Positions 46,150-58,997 of a DNA stretch of 64,000 nucleotides are shown here, in pieces (within the stretch, counting starts at the first letter, position 1; each line of letters starts with the position of its first letter). The position numbers were made by a program, and so were the translations under genes. Under the pieces are notes generated by a model. It searched no databases, was not told the DNA's origin, and saw only the letters and a list, made by a program, of their open reading frames with translations. Source of the stretch: Ailanthus altissimus. Taxonomy: Eukaryota > Streptophyta > Magnoliopsida > Sapindales > Simaroubaceae. The stretch lies in contig OX327699.1 of the NCBI GenBank assembly GCA_946807835.1, positions 5,635,001 to 5,699,000 of the forward strand. The letters are read 5' to 3'.

Positions 46150-47090
46150 CAATGTTCTAGAATGATCGCTCCTATTAATAAAGTTATTTTTAAAATTTTA
46201 GCATTTCTTAATTCTATAATCCTAGTATTATGAGATGGATAGTAGAATTTATACCCTTTAGACCTTTCAACATATGCAACAAAATATCTATTAATGGTCC
46301 TTAGGTTCAGTTTTTTCTCTTATAGGTAATAAACTTTTACTTTAGACTGGCATCCTCAAATGCGCATATGTCATAAACTCAGTTTCCAAGCTTTAAATAA
46401 TTCAAATGGTATTTTTGGGACAGTCTTGGTTTGAACTCGATGTAACATATACATAACTATTTTAAAAGCTTTGGTCCATAAGGATTTAGAAAGCTTAAAG
46501 CTACTAAGCATACTTCATACCATGTCTATTAATGTCTAGTTTCTTTTTTCTACTACACCATTTAGGTATGGGGAGCCAGGTTTGGTGTATTAGGTAACTA
46601 TCCCATGCTTTTGAAGAAACTTCGCAAATAGACCATGTGCTTCTCCATCCTCAGTATATCTACCATAATATTCTCCACCTATATCTATTCTCACAATCTT
46701 AATTTGCTTTCCACATTGTTTCTTGACTTCAGCCTTAAAAATCTTAAAGGCATCTAGTACTTCATTTTTGTTGTGAAGCAAGTAGAGATACATGTATTGT
46801 GAATAAATCATTTATGAAAGAGATGAAGTATTTCGAATCATATAAGTCTATGTCTGGACTACAAATATCTGAATGTATGATCTCTAATATATTTGTGCTC
46901 TTCTTGGTATCTTTCTTAGACTTATTGGTCTAAAAACTTTTATATATATCAAAATCAATAAAATTCAAAGTACAAATTACTCCATCATTTATTAATCTCT
47001 TAATTCTTTCTATGGAGATATGTCCTAATCTCTGATGCCGTGACATAGAAGAATTTTTTATTCATAATACATCGCTTAATACCAGTATGA
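46150..47090 (-). pseudogene. Copia C integrase
   Basis: At 46590-46811 the minus strand is open and gives YLYLLHNKNEVLDAFKIFKA, KKQCGKQIKIVRIDIGGEYY and FAKFLQKHGIVT, the integrase core in which the usual S-D-R-G-G-E-Y has become IDIGGEY while the Asp and Glu are kept. Flanking parts are recognisable but frameshifted. Confidence 0.85.
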
Positions 47091-47104
47091 ACATGTATAG
47101 CATT

Positions 47105-48130
47105 TTAAGTAGTATTAATTTGCAAATTAATAATAAAAAAAACCATTAGATAATGTATCATTCTTAACAAAATCATATTTATAAAATAAACAGAAAGATG
47201 TCTCTGAAAATTTGAAAGAATAACCAAAAGTGAAAGTCTTAAAATTGAAATTAAATTCCTAGAGAAACTTGAAATTCCTTTGGTTTTGCATACCTTATAA
47301 GGAATTTGAAATATAGATTGTAGAACCAAAATCAATCCACCATATTTTATAAATAACATCAACCATATTAAATTTATAACAAATAAATGAGATTAAATTT
47401 CCTTTCTTCTCAAGTCTTTTTAAAAATTTGATGCAATCTTCATGTGCCCTTTCTTTTTATAGAAGAAACACTTAGATTCCTTTTTTATTTCACCTTATGA
47501 GTGGTATTTTACCTTTCTATTTATGTTTGGTTTGTTTTCATTAATGTACTCTCACCCAATTCCATTATCAGTCTCCCTTTCGCTTGAACACACATGATTA
47601 TGAGTTCATTGATTGACTATTTATCCTTAGATGTATTGTAGAATATTTTAAAAAGTTTGTATTGCTATAGAAAGGTGTTCAATATATAGTGCACAAGGAA
47701 AAGCATAGACATCTCAATATCAAAAGTCTTTAATTAAGTCGCAATGTTTCTTATTTGCATGATATGTTCATGCACGCCTCTTACAATAGTGAACCTTAAA
47801 GATGAAAACTTTATAATCAGAGTGCTGGTAAATGCCTTATTTGAAGTCTCAAGTTTCTCATTAATAGCTTTTAGTAATGCCCTAACATTGTTATATTGAT
47901 CGACTGAATATAAGTAGAGATTTTGGTCTTTATAACATCACATTAAGGATATTAGATTGTTCTCATTGTTCATAAAAAGCAATTTCAATTAGAGTGTTGG
48001 TCACAATAATGGAGGGTTTGTCTTTACTAATAGCATAATCAATGTTCATCTACTAACATTAAGGAGAATTCTCTCTTTCCATATCTTTATAGTTGTCACC
48101 CTGTAGTTCAAGAATATCATATTTTATATC
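47105..48130 (-). pseudogene. Copia C gag end and protease
   Basis: Near 47360 the minus strand reads WWIDFGSTI, the protease active site with D-S-G changed to D-F-G. Near 47440-47500 it reads KCFFCKKKGHMKI, a CCHC zinc knuckle whose last Cys is lost. Upstream gag pieces follow to about 48130. The layout KCFFCKKKGH...WWID is typical of one common plant copia lineage. Confidence 0.8.
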
Positions 48131-49529
48131 AGAAAAATTCACAGATTACATGACTGCATAAAAATTAAATATACATGCTTATAATTTAATTTTTGAGTCT
48201 AATAAATATATGTCATGTTTTACCAATGTAAATCATATTTTAAAATTATGAATTTGATGACATAAAACTTTACTATTGGCTAAAGTACTAATTCAATTAA
48301 ATCCATCTATAACTTTATGATAAAACTATCAAATTATGTTCCTTTTCATAATTACTATGGGTAAATTAAGAAATGTAATATGATATTCTATTCTAATTAA
48401 TCATATAAATATAATAAAATTTATGTGAAATAAAATTTATTATATTGAATATGATTAACCATAATCTCATTTTTCTATATGTGATTCTAAAATACTTAAT
48501 ATATAATTTTACATAATTAAAGATGCTACGACTAATCCCTATTTAATTAAAATTAAATGGATCACTAGCCATTTAATTTTATTCACAAAATTTTTTCATA
48601 TAAATCTTATGCAACAATAGGCATTATTTACAAATATGAACATAATTTCAATTTTATGTAGTAAAATTATTTTATTCAAATTGTATGCATAATAATAATA
48701 AAAACAACTGTACATATAAAATTAACATAATTTAAGCACATAAATATCTAAAATTTCAATTTCATAAGTTGGTCTACACAAAAATGCCAAATTTATGATT
48801 TTTTTTTTTATTCACCATATATATATATTATTCATACAAAATTTGCATGTGTCAGTATATAATTGAATAAATGATACTTACAAAATTAAATATAAAATTA
48901 ATACACAAAATAAATAAATAAATAATTTTAAGTCAAATTCGAACCTATTTGCAATTTTATAAAATTTTCTAGCTAAATTATAATTATCTAAAATATAAGT
49001 TCTATTTTACGGCCTATTTGTAAAATTATATAAATATTATGGCCAAAATAGAATTAATCAAAAGTTTAAGGGACTGGGTGAGAAAATCAATTATGTTGGA
49101 CCTATTTATAAAATTCTAAAAGTATTTTAGCCAAAACACAATTTATTAAAAGTTAGAGAGGCTAAATAAAAAAGATAACTGACATGTCAATTTTTTCTAA
49201 GGTAGGAGCCAATTTACATGTCGTTTCGAAAATGACTTTACCATAGCCAGATGACATGTTGCCTGTTTAACGATTGCCAGACAACATGTTGGCCAGAGTC
49301 ATCATCAACCTCCAACCGGGTCATTTTGACTTGAATCTAATTCATTTTCAACCCGTTCTTCAACCTAATTGTTTCTTAGCCCTCAAGACACCAAATTTAA
49401 TCTTTCAAATTATAGAAATCTTAGAAATATTTTTTTTTTTCATGATTTCTAACATTATCTTTCATCAAAAGGTTCTAAATAACAACTTTGAAATAAAAAA
49501 CTACTTTTCAAATATGTTAATAAAATTTT
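48131..49529. other. Copia C gag N-terminus/leader, AT-rich
   Basis: Very AT-rich with no readable gag N-terminus. The final part (49190-49320) has a GC-richer stretch with two copies of GATGACATGTTGCC / CAGACAACATGTTGGCC-like words. The MULE inserted at its right end. Confidence 0.4.
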
Positions 49530-50399
49530 GGGTAAAGAAAAATTGGACCCCTAAGGTTTCTCAAAAGTGATAGTTTACTTACCCTGGTTTTGAAAATACA
49601 CTAATACACATTCTCATCATTAGCAATTGATGTCTGATTTTATAGACTTGAGGGTAATGTCATCCATTCACCTTCATATAATGAAATAAAGAGAAGATAT
49701 GACATGTTAGACACAGAGCAAAATGTAAACGTCTTTTCAAAGATAAGTGGCATGCTGGGAGTTGTCAAAATTTTTGGTGCTCAGAAGATAAAGAGATCGT
49801 CTTCATCTGTCTCTCTTCAACTGTTTTAAGGTTAAAACAAAACACTTTTCTCTCCATTGCACCCTCTATGTTTCAAAAAAAAAAAACATTAACTAAAAAG
49901 TTTGATTTTTGGAAATCTCAAAGAATGAGATACGAAGGAAAAAACATTTCAATGAGGAAAAAGCATATTAAGGTAATGATGATGGAAAATCAAAATAGTT
50001 TCATTTTTTGTTATAAATGTTTTTTTGGCCATGTGAATGATTATTTGTATCTACTTGTATAATATGGATTAAATGTTTATTTGCAAAGATGAGATCATCT
50101 TAAATAAAATATGTTAATGGGATTTAGGGTTTTGAACTAGTGTATAAGTTCATTTGATTTTTATGAATGCATGACATATGTGTTTGTGTTTATGCAATAA
50201 CTATTATTTTTTTTATGAATGCATAGCATATATGTCTATGTTTATGCAATTTGTTGGCTTTATTTTTAGTGTTATTTTATAATGTATTTTTTTATTTAGG
50301 TTTTTGTTTTGTAAATTGCTTATGCAAATGTGTTATTATTTTTTATTGCATGATCGTGATTTATGCGTATATGAACTTAAATCAAATAGTTCCTAAAAG

Positions 50400-53300
50400 A
50401 AAATAGAAATACAGCTAATGGGTTTTGATGAGCACCTCCACTATTTTCTTGGTTATGTTAGTTTAATAGCCCTAGAAAGTGTCATTTGTAACAAAATGTT
50501 CCTTAGGCCATTGCTACCCAATGAAACGTTTAAGGTTACTGCAGTAGTACCTTGAGAGAAAGGCATGAAACAAGTGCTTAAAAAAGACAAGAATTTGTAA
50601 TATTGCTTGAAGAGTGCCCCCAAAGAAAGTTTATGCTTTTGATAATTGATGTAGCGCTATTACCATTATATATGTTTACACGACCTAGTAGGGGCCAAGT
50701 GTCTCAAGCTATTCCTAACACTAAAAGTAGAAGTGCAAAGTCCAAGAAAAAAATGTTCCAACTAATATATGACGAAGATGATGTAGCCCAATCCAAAACT
50801 ACCTCACCTAAGTCCACTACTTAGCTACACTACCTACTCCATACCAATCCATTTAATTTCTCATCTCATACAACTACTCAACTACACTCATCCTAACCAA
50901 CAGCCCTAGATAAAGTTCCTAAATCTCAAGTGTTTCAGGTATCACCATCACCTCATTACCTAATCCAAACCAATCCATTTGAAAATTCTGTCCCTACCAT
51001 AAACCAAACTCACAACAGCCCATTAAGTCCATACTCGGTCACCAAAGCTCCAGATGAGGTTCTAGAATCTCAAGCATTTCAATCATTACCAATAGCTCAT
51101 ACAAGCCTACCTCATACCAGCCTACCTCATACCAGTATACCATATAACAGCTTTGATGAGGTTGTTTGGACAGACAAAGACAGTAAGGATGAAGAAATAG
51201 GGGAAGGTAGAAATGAAAGGATAGGGAAAGGTGATGAGAATGTTGATGATGGGCAAGATGAAATATTGTCGAATTATAATTTAGATAATAAAGCTGAAGG
51301 GTTATTGTTAGATTTTAAAGATGATACATATGCTACAAGGTTTGTTGCATCAGTTGAAGGGAGTTCATAAGACATGAAGGGGGTGAAAATCATATTTTGT
51401 ATACTAGTAAAGAATTCCCTGATGTATTTCATTTTAGAGTGGTCATGAAAATCTATTGCATTGATGAAGGATTTCAGTTAATTAAGTTAAAAAAATAAAA
51501 ATAGAAGGTTTAAAGCTAAATATATAGCTCCATGATGTACTTAGTATATATATGCTTCTAAGGTAAAATCTGGGACTATTTTCAAAGTTCAACAACTTCA
51601 AGAGGAGCACACATATGACAAAGTGATAGGCAGCAAAGAGGTATCATGTAAGTGGATTGCAAAAAAGTATTTACAAAAGCTGAAAAGTAATCCAAGCATG
51701 GCACCAAAGGCAAATGATGAAGATCTGAGGAGAACCATGGGGTCTACTACCATAGGAGTATAATTTGTAGGGCAAAAGCTAAGGCACATGAGATTAACAG
51801 AGAATGACAAACAATGTCTTATTATAGACTTAGAGATTATGCTAAAATTTTAATGAAAAGAAATTCAGGGGCTCTTGTTAAGATGAAAACACATTATCTT
51901 GGTGAGACTGAGGGCATTAGGTTTGAAAGATTCATGCTTAGTTTCCTTGCATTAAGAAATAGGTTTCTTAAAAGATGTAGGTGGTTTATAGGTTTAGATG
52001 GATGCCATCTGAAGGGACCTTATGGTAGTGTGCTGTTATCAATTATGTGTTTAGATGTTGATAATAGAATTTTCCTATTAACAATCTGTATGTGTGAAGA
52101 AGAATGTGGAGACACTTGCTATTGATTCTTAGGTATTCTGAAAGAGTGATTAGGGATACAAAAGTCTACTACTGTCACTTGCATGTCAGACAGGCAGAAA
52201 GGATCATTAAGGGAATATCCTAGTGCCACTGGGAGACATTGTACTAGGCATATATATGCTAATTTAAGAAAGAGATATCCTAATGTGGTGAATAGATCAT
52301 TATTCTGGGTAGCTACAAGAGCTACTAGGGAAAGAGACTAAAAACATAACATAGGAAAAATCAGGACAATAAAGAAAGATAGCAATGATAGTTTCTGTAT
52401 TGGTCCATTTGAGTATTTAAAAATGATAAATAAAAGGGCATGGGCATGGGTATGCCATATATTTCAAGATAATATTGTCAGATGTGATCATGTTACCAAT
52501 AACCTTTCAAAGTCTTGGAATAGTTGGCTAAATGGCTATAGAGATAGGCATGTTTTAAACATTTTAGAGTTCATCAGGAAAAAAATCATGAAACGATTAC
52601 ATAAGAGGTTAAAAATAGCAAGCAATTGGACTAAAAGACTCCCTCTATATGTTATGAGGAAATTAGAGACATATAAGAAGTCTAGGAGGTATTTAAAGGT
52701 GTTAAGGGCCAATGACAATGAGTTTGAAGTCATTGATATAGACTGAACAATCTATGTGGTAGACTTGGGCAAGAAAAATTATGATTATAATGAAAACCAG
52801 ATCACTGGGATTCCTTGCAAGCATGTAATGCCATGCATTATAGTTAAAAAAGATGACCTTATTAACTATGTTGATCTTAAACTTACAGTGAAAGCATATA
52901 TGGGAATTTGTGCAAAGTGTATTCATCTTTTGCCAGATAAGTCTATATAGACAATTGTTGATGGACCAAAATTAGTGCCTCCTCAAAACAAGGCCATAGT
53001 GGGCAAACCAAAGGTTGTTAGGAGAAGAGAAATCGGTGAAGGAAGTAAAAGGGATTGTTAAGATAAGAGAAATTGGTTAGGGAAGTGAAGGAAGTGTTAG
53101 GTGTAGAAACTACAATGATTTTGAGCACAATAAAAAGGCATACAAGGTTACACCAAGAACAAATCAAGTATTTTATTGGTATTATTAGCTTTACTAATTA
53201 TTGAATTAATAGAGATTACTTATTTATTATTATGATTTTTTATAAGGGGAGCAACAGTTGCACTAAATGTGTGAAGAGGAAGCATCAAGTTATGAGTTAT
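50400..53300 (+). pseudogene. MULE transposase (MuDR family)
   Basis: In order on the plus strand: an N-terminal Ser/Pro/Thr-rich and acidic region (50930-51370; DDTYATRFVASVEG); the WRKY/GCM1-like DNA-binding domain (51540-51720; YIYASKVKSGTIFKVQQLQ, EEHTYDKVIGSKEVSCKWIA); the MULE DDE domain (51814-52340) with first Asp in RWFIGLDGCHLKGPYGS, second Asp in MSDRQKGS followed by HCTRHIYANLRKRYPN, and the expected third acidic residue in RATRERD; and a SWIM zinc finger remnant (52780-52840; GIPCKHVMPC). A Cys-rich piece (SNSCTKCVKRKH) at 53250 may be the C-terminal knuckle after an intron. Stops and frameshifts (for example 51375-51480, 52125, 52340, 52743) make it a pseudogene, but the catalytic residues are still present. 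Confidence 0.9.
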
Positions 53301-53881
53301 AATGATAAATGGATATTATTGGTAACTTTTCGTGTTGGGATAATCAACTGAATTATTATAGACTTTTTACTAAAATAGTTGTGTTTTATTAGCCATATAA
53401 GACATATATTTATGTTTTGTGTTTTGTTTACCATATAAGACAAACATTGCTAAAACAATTACAAGCTTTTTTTTTTCCCATTTCATTAGATAAACTGATC
53501 ATATACATTGGCCTCTAATGGAAAACTTAATACAGAAACCTATAATGAGGGTTATTAGCATGACAACACGTATATTAGTATGTTGTTTTTCTGAATCTGA
53601 TTTTATTGTACCGTTGCATTACCTTGCATTACTTTATCTTTACTTTCATACCCTATGGATTGTTCATTATATTATTGGTTGTGGCTATTTGATAATGTTA
53701 CATTGTATTCATAATAGTTAGGTTTTTAGAATCTATAATAGCCACACTTTCTCCTCATGCATCAAACGTATAACTTGTTAAAGTTGGCAATAGATTTTGA
53801 TATGCCTATAAATGCAACTATATTGCCTTCACATATCCTATTCTGGAATTTCACTAGCCCCCCTATTACCTTTATTATATG
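53301..53881 (+). other. MULE 3' non-coding part, left of insertion
   Basis: T-rich sequence after the transposase, continued at 59811-60370 beyond the inserted LTR element. I see no gene. Confidence 0.5.
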
Positions 53882-54717
53882 TGTTACCCTAGACGTCTTG
53901 GAAGATTTTAATGATTTCAAACAATAGAGAATAACAATGTTTGTGTACTAAAACGCAAAGTTTTGAAGTTATAGAAAATGGACCAAAATGCAAAAGTTCA
54001 AAACTTTGGTCGCTGTAGCGCATACTGTAGCACGGTCCTATAAACACGACATTATTCCTTAATGGTTAAATCATTATGCAATGGCTAGTTATTGTGTTAA
54101 CAATTGTAATGGTCAAATTACTATAGCAGAATATAGCAACGACTAAAAATGTTTAGTTTCTCAATCTCTATAAATATAAGCCTTATTCAAGCTCAATTAG
54201 AATAAGAAAGAACTTTATAATATTTATATGATTTTAAAAAAAAGAAACATCCTTATTTGTGCTAGAATTATTGTATATACTCTTTAAGAGAGTTTTAATT
54301 GTAAGGGTTTGATTAAACCCAAATTTAATCTTTGTAAGGGTTTAGTTAATACCCGATAAAACTAACAAACTGTGATGGTTTAATTAGTACCTAAGAAACT
54401 ATTTAGAGTGTGATTGGTACTTGAGAAAACTAATTTGTAAAAGTTTGATTAACATCTGAAAAGTTAATAAATTAGTCTTAAAAGATTGACTGAACTAGTA
54501 AAATTCTCAAGCATGGTTAGCTTCAAGGTGTGGACGTAAGCTGGGATAAGGGCTGAACTATGTAAACATCTAATGTTAGCTTTCACTTTCCCTATTCTCT
54601 TATTTACTGCATTTACTTGTACTTTAATTTGTTTATATTATTAGTAAGTGCATTATTTTTTAAATACCCAATTCACCCCTTCTTAGAGTGTCATTCTTAA
54701 ACCCTTTTAGACTTTTA
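53882..54717 (+). repeat. Gag-only element 5' LTR
   Basis: It matches 58998-59805 along its length, including GATTTTAATGATT near the start, CACTGTAGCACGGTC-like words and TTCTTAAACCCTTTTA at the end. It is somewhat longer than its partner. The terminal CA is mutated to TA. Confidence 0.9.
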
Positions 54718-54719
54718 TT

Positions 54720-54732
54720 CGGTATCAGAGCA
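54720..54732 (+). promoter_or_regulatory. Gag-only element primer-binding site
   Basis: CGGTATCAGAGCA, matching the tRNA-iMet complement (TGGTATCAGAGC) except for the first base, two bases after the 5' LTR. Confidence 0.8.
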
Positions 54733-55742
54733 GGTTCTCTATTTAAAGGCTTAATCGTCTTTAGAGATATCCTAGAATGACATATATTGAAGGATAATCT
54801 ATCACTAGGCCACCATACTTTGATGGAGCCGACTTTAATTATTGGAAGGATAAAATGATCATATATTTACAAGCCAATGATTATGAATCTTGAAAAATTA
54901 TTAGAAAATGTACTTATGTCCTCATTAGGAAAAATAATACAAATAAAGACATACCTAAATTAGAAGATGAATTGGATGAGGAAGATTATTAAGAAATTTT
55001 GTGCAAATGCAAAAGCTTTAAATTAATTATATTGTGCCATAGATAGAAGAATAGTTGGTAATATTCTTAAATGCATAAATGCATAAGAATTATGAAATGC
55101 CTTAGCCACAAAATATAAAGGAACTAGTGATGCTAAGAAGTTTAAGATAAATAGACTCATGAGTAAATATGAATCATTTTCTATGAATACTAATGAATCT
55201 ATTGCGTCTATGATTTCAAGATTTATAATGCTTATCAACAAGCTGCAAGCTCTTAAAAAGATCATCTCTCAAAGTGAACAAGCTAAGAAGGTGCTAGGAG
55301 CTATACCGTTGAAATGGACTAGTGTTAAAATCTCTATTAAAGCCATAACCAATTTTGAGAATATCAGTATGGAGTCCTTCAGAATATCAATATAACGTCC
55401 TTCACTAGCAAGCTTGAAGAAATTAAATTTGAATTAAAAAGAGAAAATCTAAATGACAATAAGAAAATTATTGCCTTTAATTCTAACGTGGAAGAGGAAG
55501 AAAGTGACAATGAAGAAGTTGCCTTATTGACTAGAAACTTGAAAAGAGCAATCAAAATGAAGATGATCAAGAAAGGACATGTGACTTGATATCAATGCAT
55601 GAAGCAAGGACATGTCATGAAATATTGCACCTACAAGAACAAAAATAATTACAACAACAAGAAGTTCAAGAAGAAAGCAATGATGGCATCAACTTCAACA
55701 TGGGATGATTCTTCATTAGAAGAATATAAAGAAGAAATAACA

Positions 55743-57922
55743 TGTTAACGTGTTTTAGTGTGTATGCATGTGATTGTGTACATATTGAAAAACTAAACAC
55801 ATGTATCATATACACAATTTTGCAGCAAAATTAAGCATGTAATCAATATATACACATTAACTTAAATTCTTAAAATCTTAAGATTTTGGAAAACATACAT
55901 TTGAAGATCTCCAGTGAAGATTTCAAATTCGAATTTCTTAACTCCAACTTTGAGCTCACCTTGAAGTGGACTTTTGTTCAATTCTAGTTCACAATAATCC
56001 AGTGGGATTGTGAAGCTAGAATAATAGTAATTTAATCTCCAGCAACAAGGTTTATATTACTTGAAAGAAAAATAAGAGGAATCTATTTTTCTCTGTCTCT
56101 AATTTTTTTCACAACTCTTTGTTCAATGAGAAACTCTCAAAAATCAAACTATTCTTTTTCCTCTCAACCCTTGCACGAATTTTAATTCACCCTTGTGCAT
56201 CCAAAATGAATTCAACCATATTTGGTGCTCTCAACCCTTCACAAGTGCTCCACCAAAATTAGATTAAGTGGCCAACTACTAAAAATAATTTTTGGTGGTC
56301 ATTTTAATGGTATAATAAAATTAACCATTAATTCTACAAAATGGTGCTCCACTTAATTTAATTTATGCTTCTCAAATTAGGTATGTCTTCTATTTAGGAA
56401 TAAAATAACAAATAAATAAAATCATATTTTATTTATTTAAATAATATTTATTTAATTATTCAAAAACTATATGAATAATTAATATTTACCTTATTTGATT
56501 TTACTAATATGGTTAATGGGTGAATTCCTGATAAAATAATTCATGGAACAAAATTTTGCCCCTTGTTAACATCTAATTAGTTAACAACTCTTGTCAACTA
56601 ATTAAATGATATACTTAATATTTAAGTCTAGACAAGTGCACAACCTGAGGAACCCTGAAATATATTTTCAGTTTGTTGGAATTTCTAGGATGGAACTGTT
56701 CAATCCATTATGCTGTCCTAGTACACAACGAGTACACTTCATATTGTGAGACTCTCTAGATCTATACCTGAATTGTCATATAGAACTCCTCCATACGTCC
56801 ATAAACAATGTCCCACACACACATTACGGATATTACAAAGTGGCACGTTAGACCATACAAGATGATGTTATAACATATTCATATAATCCCTCCATCATTT
56901 ATATCCAGGTAGAGTGGAGATATAGATCAACACCGTCAAATCTCCATATGCCCGATTGGAAGCTTATCTCTAGAATTGTATTTCAATAAATAATATTCCC
57001 AAACACTTTTGTAATATTATTTATGCCTAGGATTAAACTCTTTTCCTAAAAATTACTTCTTATGACCATAAGATTTTCTAAAATATAATCTTAGAGCATT
57101 AGGATATAATACTCACCCAAATAAGCTGATGGATTCCATATCTATGCACATTAGACACCATGAGCATCAGACTATACCCAACGACACCCAGCGGTCAAAC
57201 TATAAAAGGTTTCCGACATGTGTAGAACCAAAATATAGTGGATTACTCATAAGCCCACGGTGGCACTTAGGTCAAAGACCACAAATACTACTCAACTCGA
57301 AAGACCCTCCATTGACGATTTTATGGGATGTCTATTAGAGATCTTTGTGAGTCTGTTCAGTATTCAATCCTTACTGAATACCTATATCTCTATACGAGCT
57401 TCTACTAAACTCATGGTTTGCTAAAACTAACCATCTGGACCATCCAGATATAGACGTACACTGATATATATATATATATATTTATTAAGGTATTCACTGA
57501 CAGATCAGCATCAGTAAAGATAGATCAGGAATATAATATTTGAGAATATATTTACATAATGATATTTTCTAGTACTATTTACAACTCTTTGCAACTACAT
57601 CAAAACTAATATATTCTCAGGTCTTTATCCCATTTTAGACAAGATTATAACTCTTTAGATATCGCTGACTCTTATAACCTGATAACTCTTATCAGTACTA
57701 ACTCTTAGTATTTATAACTCTCAGCGTTGCTGATTCTTAGCACTAATCTAAACTCATTTAGACCAGATCTGAACTTTTTCAGATCATACAATGTCTAAAA
57801 TGTTACAAGCACCTTATCATATATAAAATATAATTAGCAATTTAATGAAATGATAATACTAGTATAGATATTAAACAAATATTCATACATAAATGGATTA
57901 CATATAAGCATAAATCCCAACA
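55743..57922 (-). mobile_element. Solo LTR of the ~2.1 kb family, copy 4
   Basis: Minus-strand ends are TGTTGGGATTTATGC and CACGTTAACA. Flanks TAACA (55738-55742) and TAACT (57923-57927) match at 4 of 5. It splits the gag of the gag-only element. At about 2.18 kb it is the best full-length reference for this LTR family in the window. Confidence 0.85.
57461..57480. repeat. (TA)n microsatellite
   Basis: A short alternating AT run inside solo LTR copy 4, at about the place where copy 2 has TTAATATATATAGATCAG. Confidence 0.8.
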
Positions 57923-58997
57923 TAACTAACCTTGCACTTATGGCTATCAATGATGACAAACCCGATAGTGAGATAAGTGATTATGAACCTTCTATTGAAG
58001 AGCTTTATTTGCAATTCACTAAAGAAACCAAAACCATGAAAAAGAAATTAAACTAAAACTGGAAATTAATGAGTTAGAAAAAGAGAATCAAATTTTAAAA
58101 GAGAAATTGAATAAAGAAAAGAATACGTTAAAATAAGAAATTGAAGGTCTAAAATTAAAAATTGATGAGTTACGAAAAGACAATCAAATTTTAAAAGATT
58201 AAAAAGAAAATTTTATGAAAGAGGCTCATGACTTGAATAAAATTATTTAAAAATTTACGAATATGCAAAAGAATTTTGATGAGATGATTTGTGCTAAAAC
58301 ATGTGACAAAAGTTAATTTGAGATATAAACCAGTTCTAAAACAATTTTTTTTAAAATCCTCCTTTGAATATGAACCTTATTCACTTTGTCATTATCGTAA
58401 TAAAAATGGATACAGAGTTTTTAATTGTCCTATTAAAAAGTTTGGAGGAAAATAAATTTGGGTTCCAAAAGGAACAATTGCTAACATTGGAACACCCAAA
58501 AAATATTGGATACCAAAATATATAACTTGAATTTATTTTGTAGGTATTAACATCAAGATATGTAAGAGATATTTAGCATAAACAAATTTGTTCTTAATCT
58601 TTATAAAATATTGTGATTTTGTATTAGTCTTAATCATATCATACCTTGATTCATGTATTATAAAGGATTTTTGTTTTGTGATACTTAGAGGGAGCATTGT
58701 AGAATTATCTTTACAACATATGAATTTATTATTATTTTTTTGGATTTTGATGATTTTATTCTTTATATGGCTATGATTATATCATTATTTTTTATGATGC
58801 CAAAGAAGGAGAAATATGTGCCTGCAATTTAGTTTATGATTTATTCTTAAACTGCTTAACACGTGCACTTGTATTTTACCCAAAACAAAGCTTGGTAAAA
58901 ATAAAAATGCAGGAGGAGCACAAATTAAAAGGGGAGATATACTTTTCAAAAAGAAGATATTGCCTACATTATTTGTCATAATAAAAAAGAGGGAGAT

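Larger units (their letters stand above)
54777..58530 (+). pseudogene. SIRE/Tork-like gag, interrupted
   Basis: It begins M-T-Y-I and gives PPYFDGADFNYWKDKM, the copia gag N-terminus. Further on are FTSKLEEIKFELKREN, an acidic EEEESDNEEVALL, then QCMKQGHVMKYC (zinc knuckle with the first Cys replaced by a stop) and a Lys/Asn-rich tail. A solo LTR (55743-57922) interrupts it. Beyond, it resumes with LALMAINDDKPDSEISDYE and a long coiled-coil-like Lys/Glu region, and ends with a second knuckle remnant (LCHYRNKNGYRVFNC), IWVPKGTIANIGTPKKYW and a stop. This IWVPKG...KKYW end is where protease would follow in SIRE-like elements, but nothing follows except non-coding sequence to the 3' LTR. Many stops. 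Confidence 0.8.
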
